Source: Macrophomina tecta
Lineage: Eukaryota; Ascomycota; Dothideomycetes; Botryosphaeriales; Botryosphaeriaceae
DNA: 64,000 bases
NCBI GenBank assembly: GCA_024180945.1
Contig: JAKSGN010000042.1
Coordinates: 1-64,000 of the forward strand
Direction of reading: 5' to 3'
This document shows positions 1 to 10,030 of this stretch, one piece after another; position 1 is the first letter of the stretch; the number at the start of each line of letters is the position of its first letter. The translations under genes were made by a program, and so were the position numbers. Below the pieces are notes generated by a model, which saw only the letters and a program-made list of their open reading frames with translations, ran no database searches and was not told the DNA's origin.

Positions 1-3000
1 ATGATTCATACACCCCGTCGGCCTCAGCAGACCATAGGGACAAAGAACACTATCCTACGCTAAGCTACATTGGGATCCCGGTTCATTCGAGGCCCAGCAC
101 ACTGTATGCAAAGAAACCATATCTCCCTCCAGTTCAACGATCTGAAAATAGACACGGGTAAATCGACTAATAGATAAAGCTTAATAAACGCAAGAAAAAA
201 AAAAAAAAAAAAAAGAAATGTAATAGCAGAGCTGTCCTCCATGCACCCCTCGTACCATCCCCTTCGAGACCACTTCCCGAGTGCTGTCAGTCCCTGTAGC
301 GGCGTGACGGCTGGTTGGAGAAGGGATTGCTTTGCTCAGAGAAGGATTGAGCTCTCAGTCTCTAGTTGCTACCAGTCTTCCAGTGGCCAGAGCAAAGGCT
401 GCTGTTGCTTTGACTGCGCGCATGTCCGCCCGCCACTTCTCCGGCGGCCCATCTGCATACCTACCGTCGGGTTTTCTCGTGCCCGACCATCCGCCTAGCA
501 TGAACGCGAGATCACCGAGTCTACTTCCCAGGTCAATCTGTAATCTAGCGCGGAGATCCATCCAACGCGGACACTCCAAAAGGAAGTGCTTGACTGTTTC
601 CCTCTCCGCTCCGCAGTTACACGAGGGCGCCTCTGCTCGCTTGATCTTATACAGCGGTTCGTTTAGGCTCGCTTTCGACGTTCTTAGTTGCGCAATCGCT
701 GCGGCTTCCTTGTGGTTCAGTTGGTCATAGAGCTTCTTGGTGTGGAAATGTGCTAACGCTCGGTCAAGCTTGCGGGTCGACTCGCCGACCTTGGAAGCTT
801 CGAATGTTCTCCTCCATAGTCTCAAAGTGATTTCCCTACACCGAGCCAGTGCTAACGGCCGTAGTAGATTGCCTAAAAGAGGTTCTTGGTTGTTCTCTGT
901 AGCTTGTAGTGCCAAGCTATGCGCCTTCTCGCTCCCTACAATCCCTTCGCGCGCTGGCACCCACCTGAACTCGACGGGCGGTCCCTTGTTGCATCTGATC
1001 TGGTCTAATAAGCGGAGGATGTTTCGAACGGTTTCCTGACGCGGCACTTGTTGCGACCTGCGGAGGAGACGGAGGGCTGTCTTGCTGTTACTATAGATGG
1101 CGTGTTTTACCTTGGCTGCTTCGGGATTTTCAGCCACCATCGCGGTCGACCACGTGCCATGTATCAGCTCTACTGCTTGGTGGATTGCGTGGAGCTCTGC
1201 GAATAATCTGTCTACTGACTCAGATTTGCCGACCGGACATGACTGAGCGACGATGGTCGTGCCCCTACTATCCACGCAAAAGACGCCGGTTCCGAGCTTG
1301 CCGCTTCTTTGCGCGCCACCCGTGAAGATGGCTACCTCTGACCTTGGCGGAGAGCTGGCTCGGAGCTTCGCCGGCTCTAGGGAGTCAATCTGAACGGCTG
1401 GTCTGTCGGCCCACGGCATTCTTACAAATGGGCGGATCGTTTCGAGGCGTTCAGCGTCGATTTCTCTAGCCGTCAGCATTATTCGTTGCAGCGGGGACAC
1501 GAACCTCTTGTTGGCCGGGTCGATCGCACGCTTCAGCTTCCAGAACGGGTGTTTCTGCGGCAGAGTGTGGCAGCTGACCCAAAATCGAAGCAGTTGCTGG
1601 GAGAGGCGGATCTCGACAGGTAGAATCGCTGCTTCGGCTTCGAGGATGGGCAGCGCTACCGTCCGGAACGCCCCGGTGATTGCTCTGCCCGCGATTCTCT
1701 GCACTGCCTCGAGTGATTTCATCAGTGGTGCCGTTATGGCTGGCGCCCATATTGGAGCCGCATAGTCGACCGCCGGGGCTACGGTGGCTGAGAAGAGCTG
1801 GCGCACGCTGCTAGGTCGAAGGCCCTGTAGTCGCTTTAGCGCCAGGGCTGCCTGGACGCCCCTTTTTGCGATCCTCCCCGCATGAGCCTTGAACCGGAGT
1901 TCCTGGTCGAAGATGACGCCGAGAATCTTCGCTTCTGCCTTTGGGTGCACCTCTCTTCCCTTAACTATTATCGGCTGGCCAGATCGCCTCTGCTCATTCC
2001 GCGTAAAGTGGATAAGTGTCGTCTTCTCTGCTTCAAACGTCGCGCCGCTCGTCGCTTCCCACTCTTCGGCTCGAGCCACCACCGTTCTTTGAAGCTTTGC
2101 CACGTTCTCGCTTGCGGACAATCCCGTCACCCAGGCGCTATAGTCGTCGATAAAGGCGATGGCTCCTTTGTTCTTGTTGGTTACGGACTGGACTAAGTCG
2201 GCGTTGAAGAATAGAAATAGTATCGGCGAGAGAGGCGATCCCTGCGGAAGTCCTGCCTGCGGCAGGTCCATGACCCTAGACGTCTCGCCATTCACCACCA
2301 CAGAGGCGCTCCTATTGGAGCAGAACGCTTTCACCCATTTGACCAGCACTTCCGGGATCCTTCTTTGTCGGAGCCGCTGGAGGAGCACGTCTCGGGCAAC
2401 GCCGTTGTAAGCCCCTTTGACGTCGAACGATAGAAGCGAGAGAACCTTGCCTTCGCGCCACGCGTCATAGATGCGTTGCTGGAGGACGGTTAGTGCCTGC
2501 ACTGTGGATCGTTGCTTCCTACCGCCAAAGTGGTTCTTAGGTAGTAGAGAGTGCTCCTCCGCCAATGCAGAGATCCTCTCTGCCACCACTGACTCTAGCG
2601 CTTTTCCCAGCGTCGACAACAGCGAGATTGGCCTGTATCCTTGCGCCACCTCCGCTGACTTTCCTGTCTTGCGCAGCGGAATAATTCTCGCGATGCTCCA
2701 GCGGCTAGGTAAGCGGCCATGTAGTAACGATTCGTTGAAAAGCTGAAAGATATGCTTGCCAATCACTGGCCAAAGCTCGCGCCACACAACCGCGGGAATT
2801 CCGTCTGCTCCCGGTGCTTTGAATGGACTGGCCCGGGAGACGGCCTCCTTTACTTCTTCCATTGTCAGTGGTGCGTATCCGAGCTGCTCACTACAGTCCT
2901 GAGCCGCCACGGCCTGTGCGCCCCCCCGTACTTCAGGGAGCTCCGGGAAGAAGTTCCTGATCAGTGTCTCCGAGATCTCCTCGCAGGACTCCGCGTAGCC

Positions 3001-5512
3001 GTTCTGGTATTTGAGGCGTGTAATTCGAGCGAGTCCGCTGCTTCCTGAATCGGTAAGATACTTGGCCGCTTTCCAGATGTTGGTCGGCTCCACAAGAAAG
3101 TCCTTCCAGCACCTTCGCTTCTGACGCCTCATCGTGTCATGGAATCTTTTGGCCGCTTCCCTTGCCTGTGCCTCTAACCAGATATCTGGCTGTCCCCACC
3201 TTCGGCGCCCTCTCGCCTGGTTCCTGAAGTAGGTGTATGACCTTCGCAGTTGACTGAGGTCCGCCGTCCACCACTTCTTCACGTATGGTGACGGTCTCGC
3301 TTTAGGGATGCAGCGCCGCAGTGCTGCCGAGACCGTTTCTAATAGATAGTTGGTGAAGCTTTCCATGTCCTGGGCATCTGGAGGAGGCTCCTTAACAAGT
3401 GTCTTTCTCATCTCGCTTCTAACGGCCTCCCAGTTGGCACTGCGGAACGTGTATTGCGCTTCCAGTTCCTGGTAAGGCACGTCAGTCTCAAAATAGGTCT
3501 CGATAGCCAGATGATCACGTCCGTATGCCGTGCTAGTAGGGCTACAGTTGCTCATCTCTTCCGTTAGTTGGGGCGACGCTAGGATAAGATCGATCGTAGA
3601 GCTGTGTCCGGCCGACTCGTACGTGACCGTGCCTCTAGGCAGCAGGCTCTGCAGGTGAAAGTCCTCCATAAAGTCGATTATCGGCGCGCCTTCTCCGCTG
3701 CGTGGTGAGCCGTACACAAGATCACCTCCCCACAACTGGTCGTGTCTATTAAAATCACCGCAGATGAGGAGCTCTAGTACCCCGTTGGTTTGGCTTCCTA
3801 CCTGTGTGATTGCCGTTCGCAGGTGCTCAAGCGCGCTGGTGAGTTCCGGGTCGTCCACGTTCTCCTTCTTGGCGACGTACACGGCTGCCACGAACACGAT
3901 CCGGTCCCGTAGCGTAATAACTGCGGCTGTAATGTCGGCAGAGGGTACTGCTATCTGCCTGGCTTGCGTGTCTTTGCGGATCCACAACATTGAACGAACG
4001 GGATAGCGACTATGTCGCGACGTCGTCGGCAGTAGTTGCTTCCAGTATGAATGAGTGACTGGTACTGCCATGGTCTCGCCGCCAGGCCCGCGAAAGCAGC
4101 TTGGCTCCGAGATGAAAATAACGCTGAAATCGCTGAGGTCTTCGTCGTTTAGTAGGCTATACTGCGCTGTTCCGCTCTTTCCTAAGTTCGCGTGAATCAC
4201 CTTGAGCGACCTACTCATTACGCTGGTGAAGCATTTCGCGCAAGAGCTTGTCATACTCCGGGCAGCCTCTGTAGTCTGCCCTATGCGGACCGCCGCAAGC
4301 GGCGCACTTTACCGTCGTCGACGAGCAGCCGTCCTCCCTGTGGCCGACGCCTGCGCATTTCGCGCATTGTTCTTCTCCTCGGCAGCGGAACTGCAGATGG
4401 TCGTAGCTCTGGCACTTAAAGCAGCGTCTTGGACGCGGGCGGTGTTCAAACACATTAGTATACGCCGCCTCTCCGCCTACATCGATCACTCTCCTGGCAA
4501 GGAGTGAGTCGGCCTCGCTCTTCTTAGCAAGGTAAATCACCGCCGACCCGTAGAGGCGGCTGCTCGGCTTACTTAGCCAACGGACCTGCGTTACTTCGAC
4601 GTCGTTCTCAGCGCCAATCTTCTCGCATGCATCGGTGCGCACAGTAGTGCGGTCATCGTTCAGAATGGTCAGCTTGTTGACATTGTCTACTTTGACCGGG
4701 TGCCACTGGCGACCCCGGATCCTCGCCCCACGGAAGGCCGTCTCCAGCCATCCGAGGTTCGACCTGACGAGCTCTTCGTCCTCTTCCGTCCTAAAGAAAG
4801 CGCGCACCTTGGCCGCGTCGTTCGGGTTCCTTGTGATTCCGCAGCACTTGACCTCCTTTGTAGCTTCCTGACTCTGCAGCGCCGTCTGCAGCCGCGCGCG
4901 GATATCCCCAGGACCCGCGTTACCGACGCTGGTGTTGGTGAGATCGAGCTCGATCGCGGGCGGCATCATATGAGCATTAGGCACGGTCGCTTGGTTTGTG
5001 CGCACTGGGAACGGCGGCGGCGGACGACGGACTGCTGTTCGCTGGTGTCGGCGGAGCTCCTCGGAGCACATTTGCGTACGTGGCATTGATCTGGGACTGT
5101 GAGCTTAGATTCCTGCGCGTCGACTCGACCAGCGCCGCCATTTGCTTCTCCATCTTCCCAATGCGCTCCTCCATCTTAGCCTGCGTTTCCTCGGACATCT
5201 CGAGCACGCTGCGTAAGCGCTTAATCTCGTCCTCGTTCCTAGCCACCTGCTCCGCGAGCTCTTCGTTCCGCTCGGTAAGCCGGTCGTTCTGCGTAATAAT
5301 GACATTGAGCAGGCCAATAACGTCGTCTAAGGTCGAATCGGTAGGTAGTTCGGGTGCGGTAGTCGGGCGAGCCCTTCGGTGCCCCGTTGGTTTGCCGGTG
5401 TGGAGGGCACGATAGTCGGGACGTTCCTGAAGGCGCGCAGCGCGTCGCGACGCGCCAACGGTCGCGTATCCGCCCCCATCATCTTCGTCTCCAGACCTTG
5501 TAAGGCCGATAA
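1..5512 (-). mobile_element. Tad1-like LINE, family A, copy 1
   Basis: This non-LTR retrotransposon reads right to left. It carries ORF1 (frameshifted) and ORF2 (open), then a 3' untranslated stretch from 354 down to the window edge. The last bases of the window read GGGGTGTATGAATCAT on the minus strand. The same terminus followed by (ATC)8 occurs at 9010-9050, so the 3' end of the element lies at or just beyond base 1. A 20-base A run (195-214, T run on the element's sense strand) sits inside the 3' UTR and is not the tail. Similarity to copy 2 (46090-48358) stops near 5512, just upstream of ORF1, which I take as the 5' end. The limits are inferred from that comparison. Confidence 0.8.
355..4254 (-). 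CDS. LINE A ORF2: endonuclease, reverse transcriptase, RNase H-like protein
   Basis: The 1299-residue frame has three domains in order. An exonuclease-endonuclease-phosphatase domain spans about residues 15-260 (ICGDFNRHD, STIDLILAS, YGRDHLAIE). A reverse transcriptase spans about 440-760 (PFKAPGADGIP, GLPQGSPLSP, catalytic AFIDDYSAW). An RNase H-like domain spans about 970-1110. A C-terminal zinc-knuckle-like CNCG..VKHFLLEC motif follows. The protein would nick target DNA and copy LINE RNA by target-primed reverse transcription. The first ATG is at 4254, but the ATG at 4218 overlaps the ORF1 stop in ATGAGTAG and is the likelier start by reinitiation. The RNase H domain has lost most catalytic residues: TGG where TDG is usual, SNS for SDS, PAREG for PGHxG, EKAH for EEAD. 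The frame is otherwise open, with no stops. Confidence 0.9.
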   Translation of the reverse strand: MTSSCAKCFTSVMSRSLKVIHANLGKSGTAQYSLLNDEDLSDFSVIFISEPSCFRGPGGETMAVPVTHSYWKQLLPTTSRHSRYPVRSMLWIRKDTQARQIAVPSADITAAVITLRDRIVFVAAVYVAKKENVDDPELTSALEHLRTAITQVGSQTNGVLELLICGDFNRHDQLWGGDLVYGSPRSGEGAPIIDFMEDFHLQSLLPRGTVTYESAGHSSTIDLILASPQLTEEMSNCSPTSTAYGRDHLAIETYFETDVPYQELEAQYTFRSANWEAVRSEMRKTLVKEPPPDAQDMESFTNYLLETVSAALRRCIPKARPSPYVKKWWTADLSQLRRSYTYFRNQARGRRRWGQPDIWLEAQAREAAKRFHDTMRRQKRRCWKDFLVEPTNIWKAAKYLTDSGSSGLARITRLKYQNGYAESCEEISETLIRNFFPELPEVRGGAQAVAAQDCSEQLGYAPLTMEEVKEAVSRASPFKAPGADGIPAVVWRELWPVIGKHIFQLFNESLLHGRLPSRWSIARIIPLRKTGKSAEVAQGYRPISLLSTLGKALESVVAERISALAEEHSLLPKNHFGGRKQRSTVQALTVLQQRIYDAWREGKVLSLLSFDVKGAYNGVARDVLLQRLRQRRIPEVLVKWVKAFCSNRSASVVVNGETSRVMDLPQAGLPQGSPLSPILFLFFNADLVQSVTNKNKGAIAFIDDYSAWVTGLSASENVAKLQRTVVARAEEWEATSGATFEAEKTTLIHFTRNEQRRSGQPIIVKGREVHPKAEAKILGVIFDQELRFKAHAGRIAKRGVQAALALKRLQGLRPSSVRQLFSATVAPAVDYAAPIWAPAITAPLMKSLEAVQRIAGRAITGAFRTVALPILEAEAAILPVEIRLSQQLLRFWVSCHTLPQKHPFWKLKRAIDPANKRFVSPLQRIMLTAREIDAERLETIRPFVRMPWADRPAVQIDSLEPAKLRASSPPRSEVAIFTGGAQRSGKLGTGVFCVDSRGTTIVAQSCPVGKSESVDRLFAELHAIHQAVELIHGTWSTAMVAENPEAAKVKHAIYSNSKTALRLLRRSQQVPRQETVRNILRLLDQIRCNKGPPVEFRWVPAREGIVGSEKAHSLALQATENNQEPLLGNLLRPLALARCREITLRLWRRTFEASKVGESTRKLDRALAHFHTKKLYDQLNHKEAAAIAQLRTSKASLNEPLYKIKRAEAPSCNCGAERETVKHFLLECPRWMDLRARLQIDLGSRLGDLAFMLGGWSGTRKPDGRYADGPPEKWRADMRAVKATAAFALATGRLVATRD

Positions 5513-5543
5513 GCTCCCTCAGTATCTCAGGTACGAATCTCAA
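4211..5543 (-). pseudogene. LINE A ORF1 (Gag-like, zinc knuckles), frameshifted
   Basis: The product is an RNA-binding Gag-like protein that coats LINE RNA. The N-terminal frame (down to about 5010) has a low-complexity segment and a coiled coil rich in E and K (ERNEELAEQVARNEDEIK). The C-terminal frame (5086-4211) has an RRM-like central part and three zinc knuckles: CFKCQSYDHLQFRC, CAKCAGVGHREDGC, CAACGGPHRADYRGC. Alignment with copy 2 at 47830-47880 shows one extra base in copy 1 in the GGCGGCGG tract near 5010-5025, which breaks the frame. The copy 2 start ATG corresponds to AAG here, so the original start is also lost. The gene ends inside the start of ORF2. Confidence 0.82.
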
Positions 5544-6751
5544 AGTTGTTCGTGGTTGCGGGCAATCGAGCTTGCTAAACGAGTGTATGGTCTGGTTGAT
5601 GGCTTACTTCCCCGGATCCTAAGGACAGGGCAGAGTGTCTTCGGCGGTTCTTTATATTCTAAATATGCTTTTGTGTTGGCCGCTGTGGGGGTGCGTCGGT
5701 TGGCACGTGCCGTTCGTCCTAGCTCTAACCGTAGTGCTGTGAGCTCCTTAGTCCACCATGGCTTTGAACGCGGCCCAAGTTTGAGTCTTGGTATGGTAAG
5801 TTCCGCTGCGTTAGTTATAGCCTGTGTTAAGCTACTCCCAAGATTGTCAAGTGCGGGGACTGAGAGCGTGCTACCTTTTACTATATTCTGAGTAAGAGTA
5901 AGAGGGTCGAGTTTCTCCACCTCTTGGAGGATAGACGATAGAGTATCTCTCATCTCATCGCTGAATGTTTCTCGGAACTTAGGCCAGTCGGCCTTTCTAG
6001 TGTTGAACCTGGCGGTCGTTGTGGCTGGAGAGTCTGCTGCGGGCTCCGTCGGGTTTATGGCGAAGAAGATAGCATGGTGGTCGGAGCCAAGATCTCGAAT
6101 GACCTCCCACCCTGTTACTCTCTTTGCTATTTCCATAGAGGCTAGCGTAAGATCGATAGTAGTTTCTCTGCTGAGGTGGGGACGGTAGAAGGTGCCCACT
6201 CCGATCTCGTTAAGTAAACTGAGGTTGTTGTCTTCGATCCATTGAATGAGCCGTGGAGCTCTACTATCTGGGCTGGACCGTGGATCCCACCACGGATGGT
6301 GTGTGTTGAAGTCTCCGGCTATGATAGTTGGTGTAGTTATGCCGCAGTAACCAAGGACGCGTTCTATAGTATAGGGAGATCTTGTTTCCTCTTGGTCTAC
6401 TTGGTTGTAGAGGTTCAGGAGCTGGAATTTTGAGTTCCGCTGTTCTATCTCTAGCAGCATAATGTCAGGACTGGCAAAGAGATCAGCCTTGTAGTTAACC
6501 TGTACTCCCTGGAGAAAGCGGGAGATGTAGACTAACGTTCGCGGCCTTAGACCAGGAGAAGTAACCGGGAGAATTTGTCCGAAAGAGGGGTGGTTGATGG
6601 AGCGGTTTTCGGAGGGACTAGGGGAGAGTATTATCCAGGGTTCTTGAATAAGAATCAGGTTAATCTCCATCTCTACTGCGTAGTTCAGAATGGCCTCGGT
6701 AGCCTGGCTGTTCCTATTTACGTTGGCTTGTAGTACCCTAATGGATTTCAT
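5540..6751 (-). pseudogene. LINE B ORF2, endonuclease domain only (truncated)
   Basis: The 403-codon frame starts with RVLQANVNRNSQATEAIL and carries the catalytic signature of an apurinic-type LINE endonuclease: IQEPWI (about residue 36), AGDFNTHHPWW (about 145), ETTIDLTLAS (about 195) and LGSDHHAIF (about 225). Homology fades after KPWWTKELTALRLELG at about residue 335, and the last 50 or so codons look unrelated. No reverse transcriptase follows. The start ATG overlaps the ORF1 stop in ATGA, which suggests termination-reinitiation. The element cannot be autonomous. Confidence 0.8.
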
Positions 6752-8145
6752 AGAGGTGGTGTCTGATTACGGGGTTTATAGGCCGTCTTTGACGCGCGTA
6801 GCTTCTCAGCCTTACAGCTCACTCCGAAGAGTAGTAGCCGCTTAGAGATGGCTCGACGACCTTCCTCTTCGGACTCAAAGGCAATTACAATTGAGCCGCC
6901 CCTTTGGGTGGCTCGTTTGACTTCTGGCGTAAGCCAGAACGGATTTCCAACAGCTGTCAGACCTGTGTTGAAGGTTTTGATCTCCTCCTTGACTAGAGAG
7001 GAGAAATCCTCCCGGGAGTATTCCTGGAGGTCAGCAGTGGGGATTCCATGAACAGCAACCTTATACCACGGTTTATTCTCAAGGATGGAGGCCGTTGGCA
7101 TGACTGAGTCTACGATGGCTTTGTTCCGGTGAAGGAACTCAGTAGAGTAGTTCTCGGTAACCGTTAGCACAAGGTTCCCTTTCTCAGAGAGAGAAGCTGC
7201 CGCAATCACAGTTGGTTTCTTTGGATAGGCTGTAGAAAATGCCTTGTTAAAGGAATTCCTCATGGTAAAAGATGAGGTCTTTGCCGGTAGGTTTATTGGG
7301 CGGAAAATAACCTGCCTAGTAGTCTTTGGCTTGACTGTAGCTAGGATTGCCGGAGGGGAGGGCTTTGGGGGAGTTTTTCTTGCGATTGTGGTCCACTTTT
7401 CGCTACCTGCGGCGGCGATAGATGCGTAGTTGACTTGGGAGTTGCCTGTATCAGGCTGGGTGGTAGCATCTGCGCGTGGGAGAGTGGGGGGATCGGTAGG
7501 CTTAGCTGCATTGGTAGCAAGCTTTGTGAGCTCCTTGGATCTATTGGCAAGGGCGCGGGAGGTGTTTTCCAGCGATCTGACCTGCGTGGCCAGGGCTGAC
7601 TTTGACCGGTTGAGTGTACCTTTCTCAGTGTATTCCCGGTAGATGTTGAGGAGGTCGAGAATCTCGAGGCTCGTTTCACGGTCCTCTTCCAGATCAGCCG
7701 CCTTAATAAGGCAGTCTAGACCGGCTTCGAGAGCCTCTTTTGTAGTAGCAAAGATAGCTCCTTTTTCGAACCTACGACGAGAGATAAGGGGCTTTTTCCG
7801 GAGGTGGATATCTTTTCTTCCCCTAGAGGCGGGGAGGACGTTTGCAAAGGTAGAGGCTGAGAGGCCTAGGGATGTGAGCGTCTCTTGTGTTGCCCGATCC
7901 CCGTTAATGGTACATGGGAGGGGCTCAGTAGGTGTCTCGAATGAGGTCCCGTTATCCATCTCAGTATCCTCAATCTCGATGATCGTAGCTGGTGTCATGG
8001 GTTTCTCATGGTTGGTAGGGGTTTGTCCAGAGAGGTTTTCCTGGTATTCTCGCTCAGGTGTTGAACGTCTAGAGGGAATAGGAGAGCCTAGTATAATAGG
8101 CCCCCACTCCGTGTCCCCGTCTGGGAGAGGGTCGGGTTGGTCCAT
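6748..8145 (-). CDS. LINE B ORF1 (Gag-like, no zinc knuckle seen)
   Basis: The 465-residue frame lies immediately upstream of the family B endonuclease ORF and shares ATGA with it. It has an acidic, proline-rich N-terminus, a predicted helical stretch around residues 150-215, a basic linker (TARKTPPKPSPP) and an RRM-like region around 300-440 with VAVHGIPTADLQEY and GGSIVIAFESEEEGR. This layout is what fungal LINE ORF1 proteins show. The usual CCHC knuckles are missing: the protein ends at KPRNQTPPL, where knuckles would normally begin. Either this family lacks them or the end was lost. The call rests on position and on the RRM-like part. Confidence 0.65.
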   Translation of the reverse strand: MDQPDPLPDGDTEWGPIILGSPIPSRRSTPEREYQENLSGQTPTNHEKPMTPATIIEIEDTEMDNGTSFETPTEPLPCTINGDRATQETLTSLGLSASTFANVLPASRGRKDIHLRKKPLISRRRFEKGAIFATTKEALEAGLDCLIKAADLEEDRETSLEILDLLNIYREYTEKGTLNRSKSALATQVRSLENTSRALANRSKELTKLATNAAKPTDPPTLPRADATTQPDTGNSQVNYASIAAAGSEKWTTIARKTPPKPSPPAILATVKPKTTRQVIFRPINLPAKTSSFTMRNSFNKAFSTAYPKKPTVIAAASLSEKGNLVLTVTENYSTEFLHRNKAIVDSVMPTASILENKPWYKVAVHGIPTADLQEYSREDFSSLVKEEIKTFNTGLTAVGNPFWLTPEVKRATQRGGSIVIAFESEEEGRRAISKRLLLFGVSCKAEKLRASKTAYKPRNQTPPL

Positions 8146-8223
8146 TAGGTTGGAAGGGCCCAGGGAGTGCTTGGCGGAGGCCCGTGTGTTGAGCTTTGAC
8201 CAGGAGTCGAAATCTCTTTAGCG

Positions 8224-8990
8224 TTTGGCTGTAAGAGAGACTCCACCGGAGGAGAGTGTTCAATTACTCGTTGGCGGGAAGTCTAGTGGCGATGCACTTT
8301 TGACCCAATATTCTTTGGGGTGCTCTCTACTCGTACTTTACGTGCAGTACGATTTTGGCTAGCTCTGGTAGTATGGTGGGGTTGCGGAGGCTGAAGTAGG
8401 TTGAGATCTACCCGATCACCTCTCTCTCTTCGTATCACGCAATAGCGCGTACGTCTACGATGCTAGAATTCTGGATTCTAGCTAAGGGAGTCGAGCGCTT
8501 TCAAGCGGTACCGGTCTTGGCGCGATTCTCGAGGGTCGAATTCGAAGGTCGCGAGGGGATATCAAATACACCACGGTCTTAGTCAGTCATCAGAGATATA
8601 TGGTTAAATCTACAAATGGGCGGAGGTGAGGGCGAAGGGAGGCTTATTAGCAGTTGGAAGTAATTTGTCCCAACCGGAAGCGGAAGAGAAACGGAGTGTA
8701 AGGTGGTGAGCCGTACAGGAAAGTTTTCCAGTGAGGTGAGACTGCTACCTTCTCACGTAGCTCGCTCGGTCTATTAACAGTCTTTAGGAATATAGCCAGA
8801 AGGGGGCATGCTGGTGATTATGTGCAGGCTAGGCGCGAAATCGTAGGTCCTGTACGATGAGCTGCACGATGGACCGCGTTGAGGAAGACGGTGAGCGGGG
8901 CGAGTTCTGCGGGGATCGCGGAAACCCTGAAAATTGCCAAGACAGAAATGACAAGCCTTAACTCAAAGCACGACCCACTACTTGTCTAAT
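8224..8990. other. Non-coding stretch upstream of LINE B
   Basis: I see no convincing coding frame in either strand. The part next to 8224 is probably the 5' untranslated region of LINE B. The rest holds no repeat, TIR or RNA gene that I can recognise. Confidence 0.4.
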
Positions 8991-9000
8991 CAACGGACTT

Positions 9001-9050
9001 CCCGTGGAGGCCGGCGGGGTGTATGAATCATCATCATCATCATCATCATC
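9001..9050 (+). mobile_element. Severely 5'-truncated LINE A insertion with target duplication
   Basis: About 26 bases matching the 3' end of LINE A (GGCCGGCGGGGTGTATGA, one mismatch with the terminus at window bases 1-25) are followed by (ATC)8. The insert is flanked by the direct repeat CAACGGACTT: once at 8991-9000, then again at 9051-9059 with its first base supplied by the tail. This is the structure of a LINE insertion aborted after copying only its last bases. Confidence 0.8.
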
Positions 9051-9164
9051 AACGGACTTTACGTTCTGCTCCAACTCCTCACTTTTCTGCTCCATCATCA
9101 ATATTCGTATAGGATGCGCTAGAACATTCTAGCAATAGGGTAGAGAAATAAAGACCGAGCAAGT

Positions 9165-9322
9165 CGAGAGTCAATCAGGTCGGGCACGGTGGTCACGCGA
9201 GCCTTTCGTTGCCTATTCGGCGTAATAGTCAGTTTGCCGGGCCTCGAAGCGCGCAGTGCATCTCGACGCGCCAACGATCGCCTGTCTGTCCCCACCATCT
9301 TCGTTCCGCCGACTGGACTATT
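9165..9322 (-). pseudogene. Relic of LINE A ORF1 N-terminal region
   Basis: The segment aligns with 5350-5490 of LINE A copy 1 on the same strand. Shared landmarks are the GCGAGCCYTTCG block, the CGCGCAG..TC.CGACGCGCCAACG block and CACCATCTTCGT. It is diverged and has an internal gap of roughly 20 bases. It is an old fragment from the 5' end of a family A element with no coding capacity left. Confidence 0.65.
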
Positions 9323-10030
9323 AAATGACGCAGAAGTGTACCTTAGGTGATTAAGGTCTTATAAGGGCTGGATGGAAAGTTATGTCTCTCCTATATTGAT
9401 GGTCATCGCAGCCTCGTGGCTGGAAATAACGACGCTACTTTTCCAAACGAATGTATTACAATGCCGTCGTGGATGGATCCGCCAACGAGTTGGTTGGCAG
9501 TTGGCCAGATAACTTGCGGCGCAGACGGAGACGCCATGAAGCGGCACAGCAGCCCATCGCTATTTAATGCCAACTGGCTCTTAGATTGATGAGTCTGCCT
9601 TGAGACAGTATTATCTGGTCCGGCTTAAACTTTTTGCCCCTACCGTTCTGCACGTCTATATTACTGTCGCAAGTAAGCTGCGGGTCTTCTTTTTAAAGTA
9701 CGTTACCTGTGCTTAAACTTATGTCGTACCGTCTAGTTAATCATTTCCCACGCTCTTAGGCATCTCTTAGCGTATACCTCACCAAAACTTCATTCGTAAA
9801 GTCGTTGACGGTAAATCACGTCTGAGTTTTGCTCCACCATCGGTTCAGGCCAAACGCTTTGCTCATGCCATTTGCCGCCTATAAGAACCATCCTACTTTT
9901 CTCTCCGGCCTATCTCAACCCATTGTGCCTGTTTCGCCCTCTGTTTTCGAATCCAAATATTCAAGAGACCAGGCGAGTATGTGTTTCTGCATTTGGCCTA
10001 CTCTCTCACGGCTTTTCCATCTCCGCAACC
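9323..10030. other. Intergenic region downstream of the hydrolase
   Basis: No gene, RNA or repeat is recognised here. The ORF at 9829-10059 on the plus strand lies over the hydrolase 3' end and is not supported by any motif or codon pattern. Confidence 0.4.

Larger units (their letters stand above)
5540..8223 (-). mobile_element. Tad1-like LINE, family B, 3'-truncated
   Basis: A second LINE family in the same orientation lies directly upstream of LINE A. It retains ORF1 and the endonuclease part of ORF2, then breaks off before the reverse transcriptase, near 5540-5660, close to the inferred 5' end of LINE A. Either LINE A inserted here and the rest of LINE B lies beyond the window, or LINE B was deleted. 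The 5' limit is not defined: no second copy is present in the window to compare with. Confidence 0.7.

Noticed and set aside
195..214. A20 run as the poly(A) tail of LINE A
   Set aside because: It is T20 on the LINE sense strand and lies inside the 3' UTR; the real end carries an ATC tail as shown at 9010-9050.
9026..9051. CRISPR-like or regulatory microsatellite
   Set aside because: It is the ATC tail of a truncated LINE with a target duplication.
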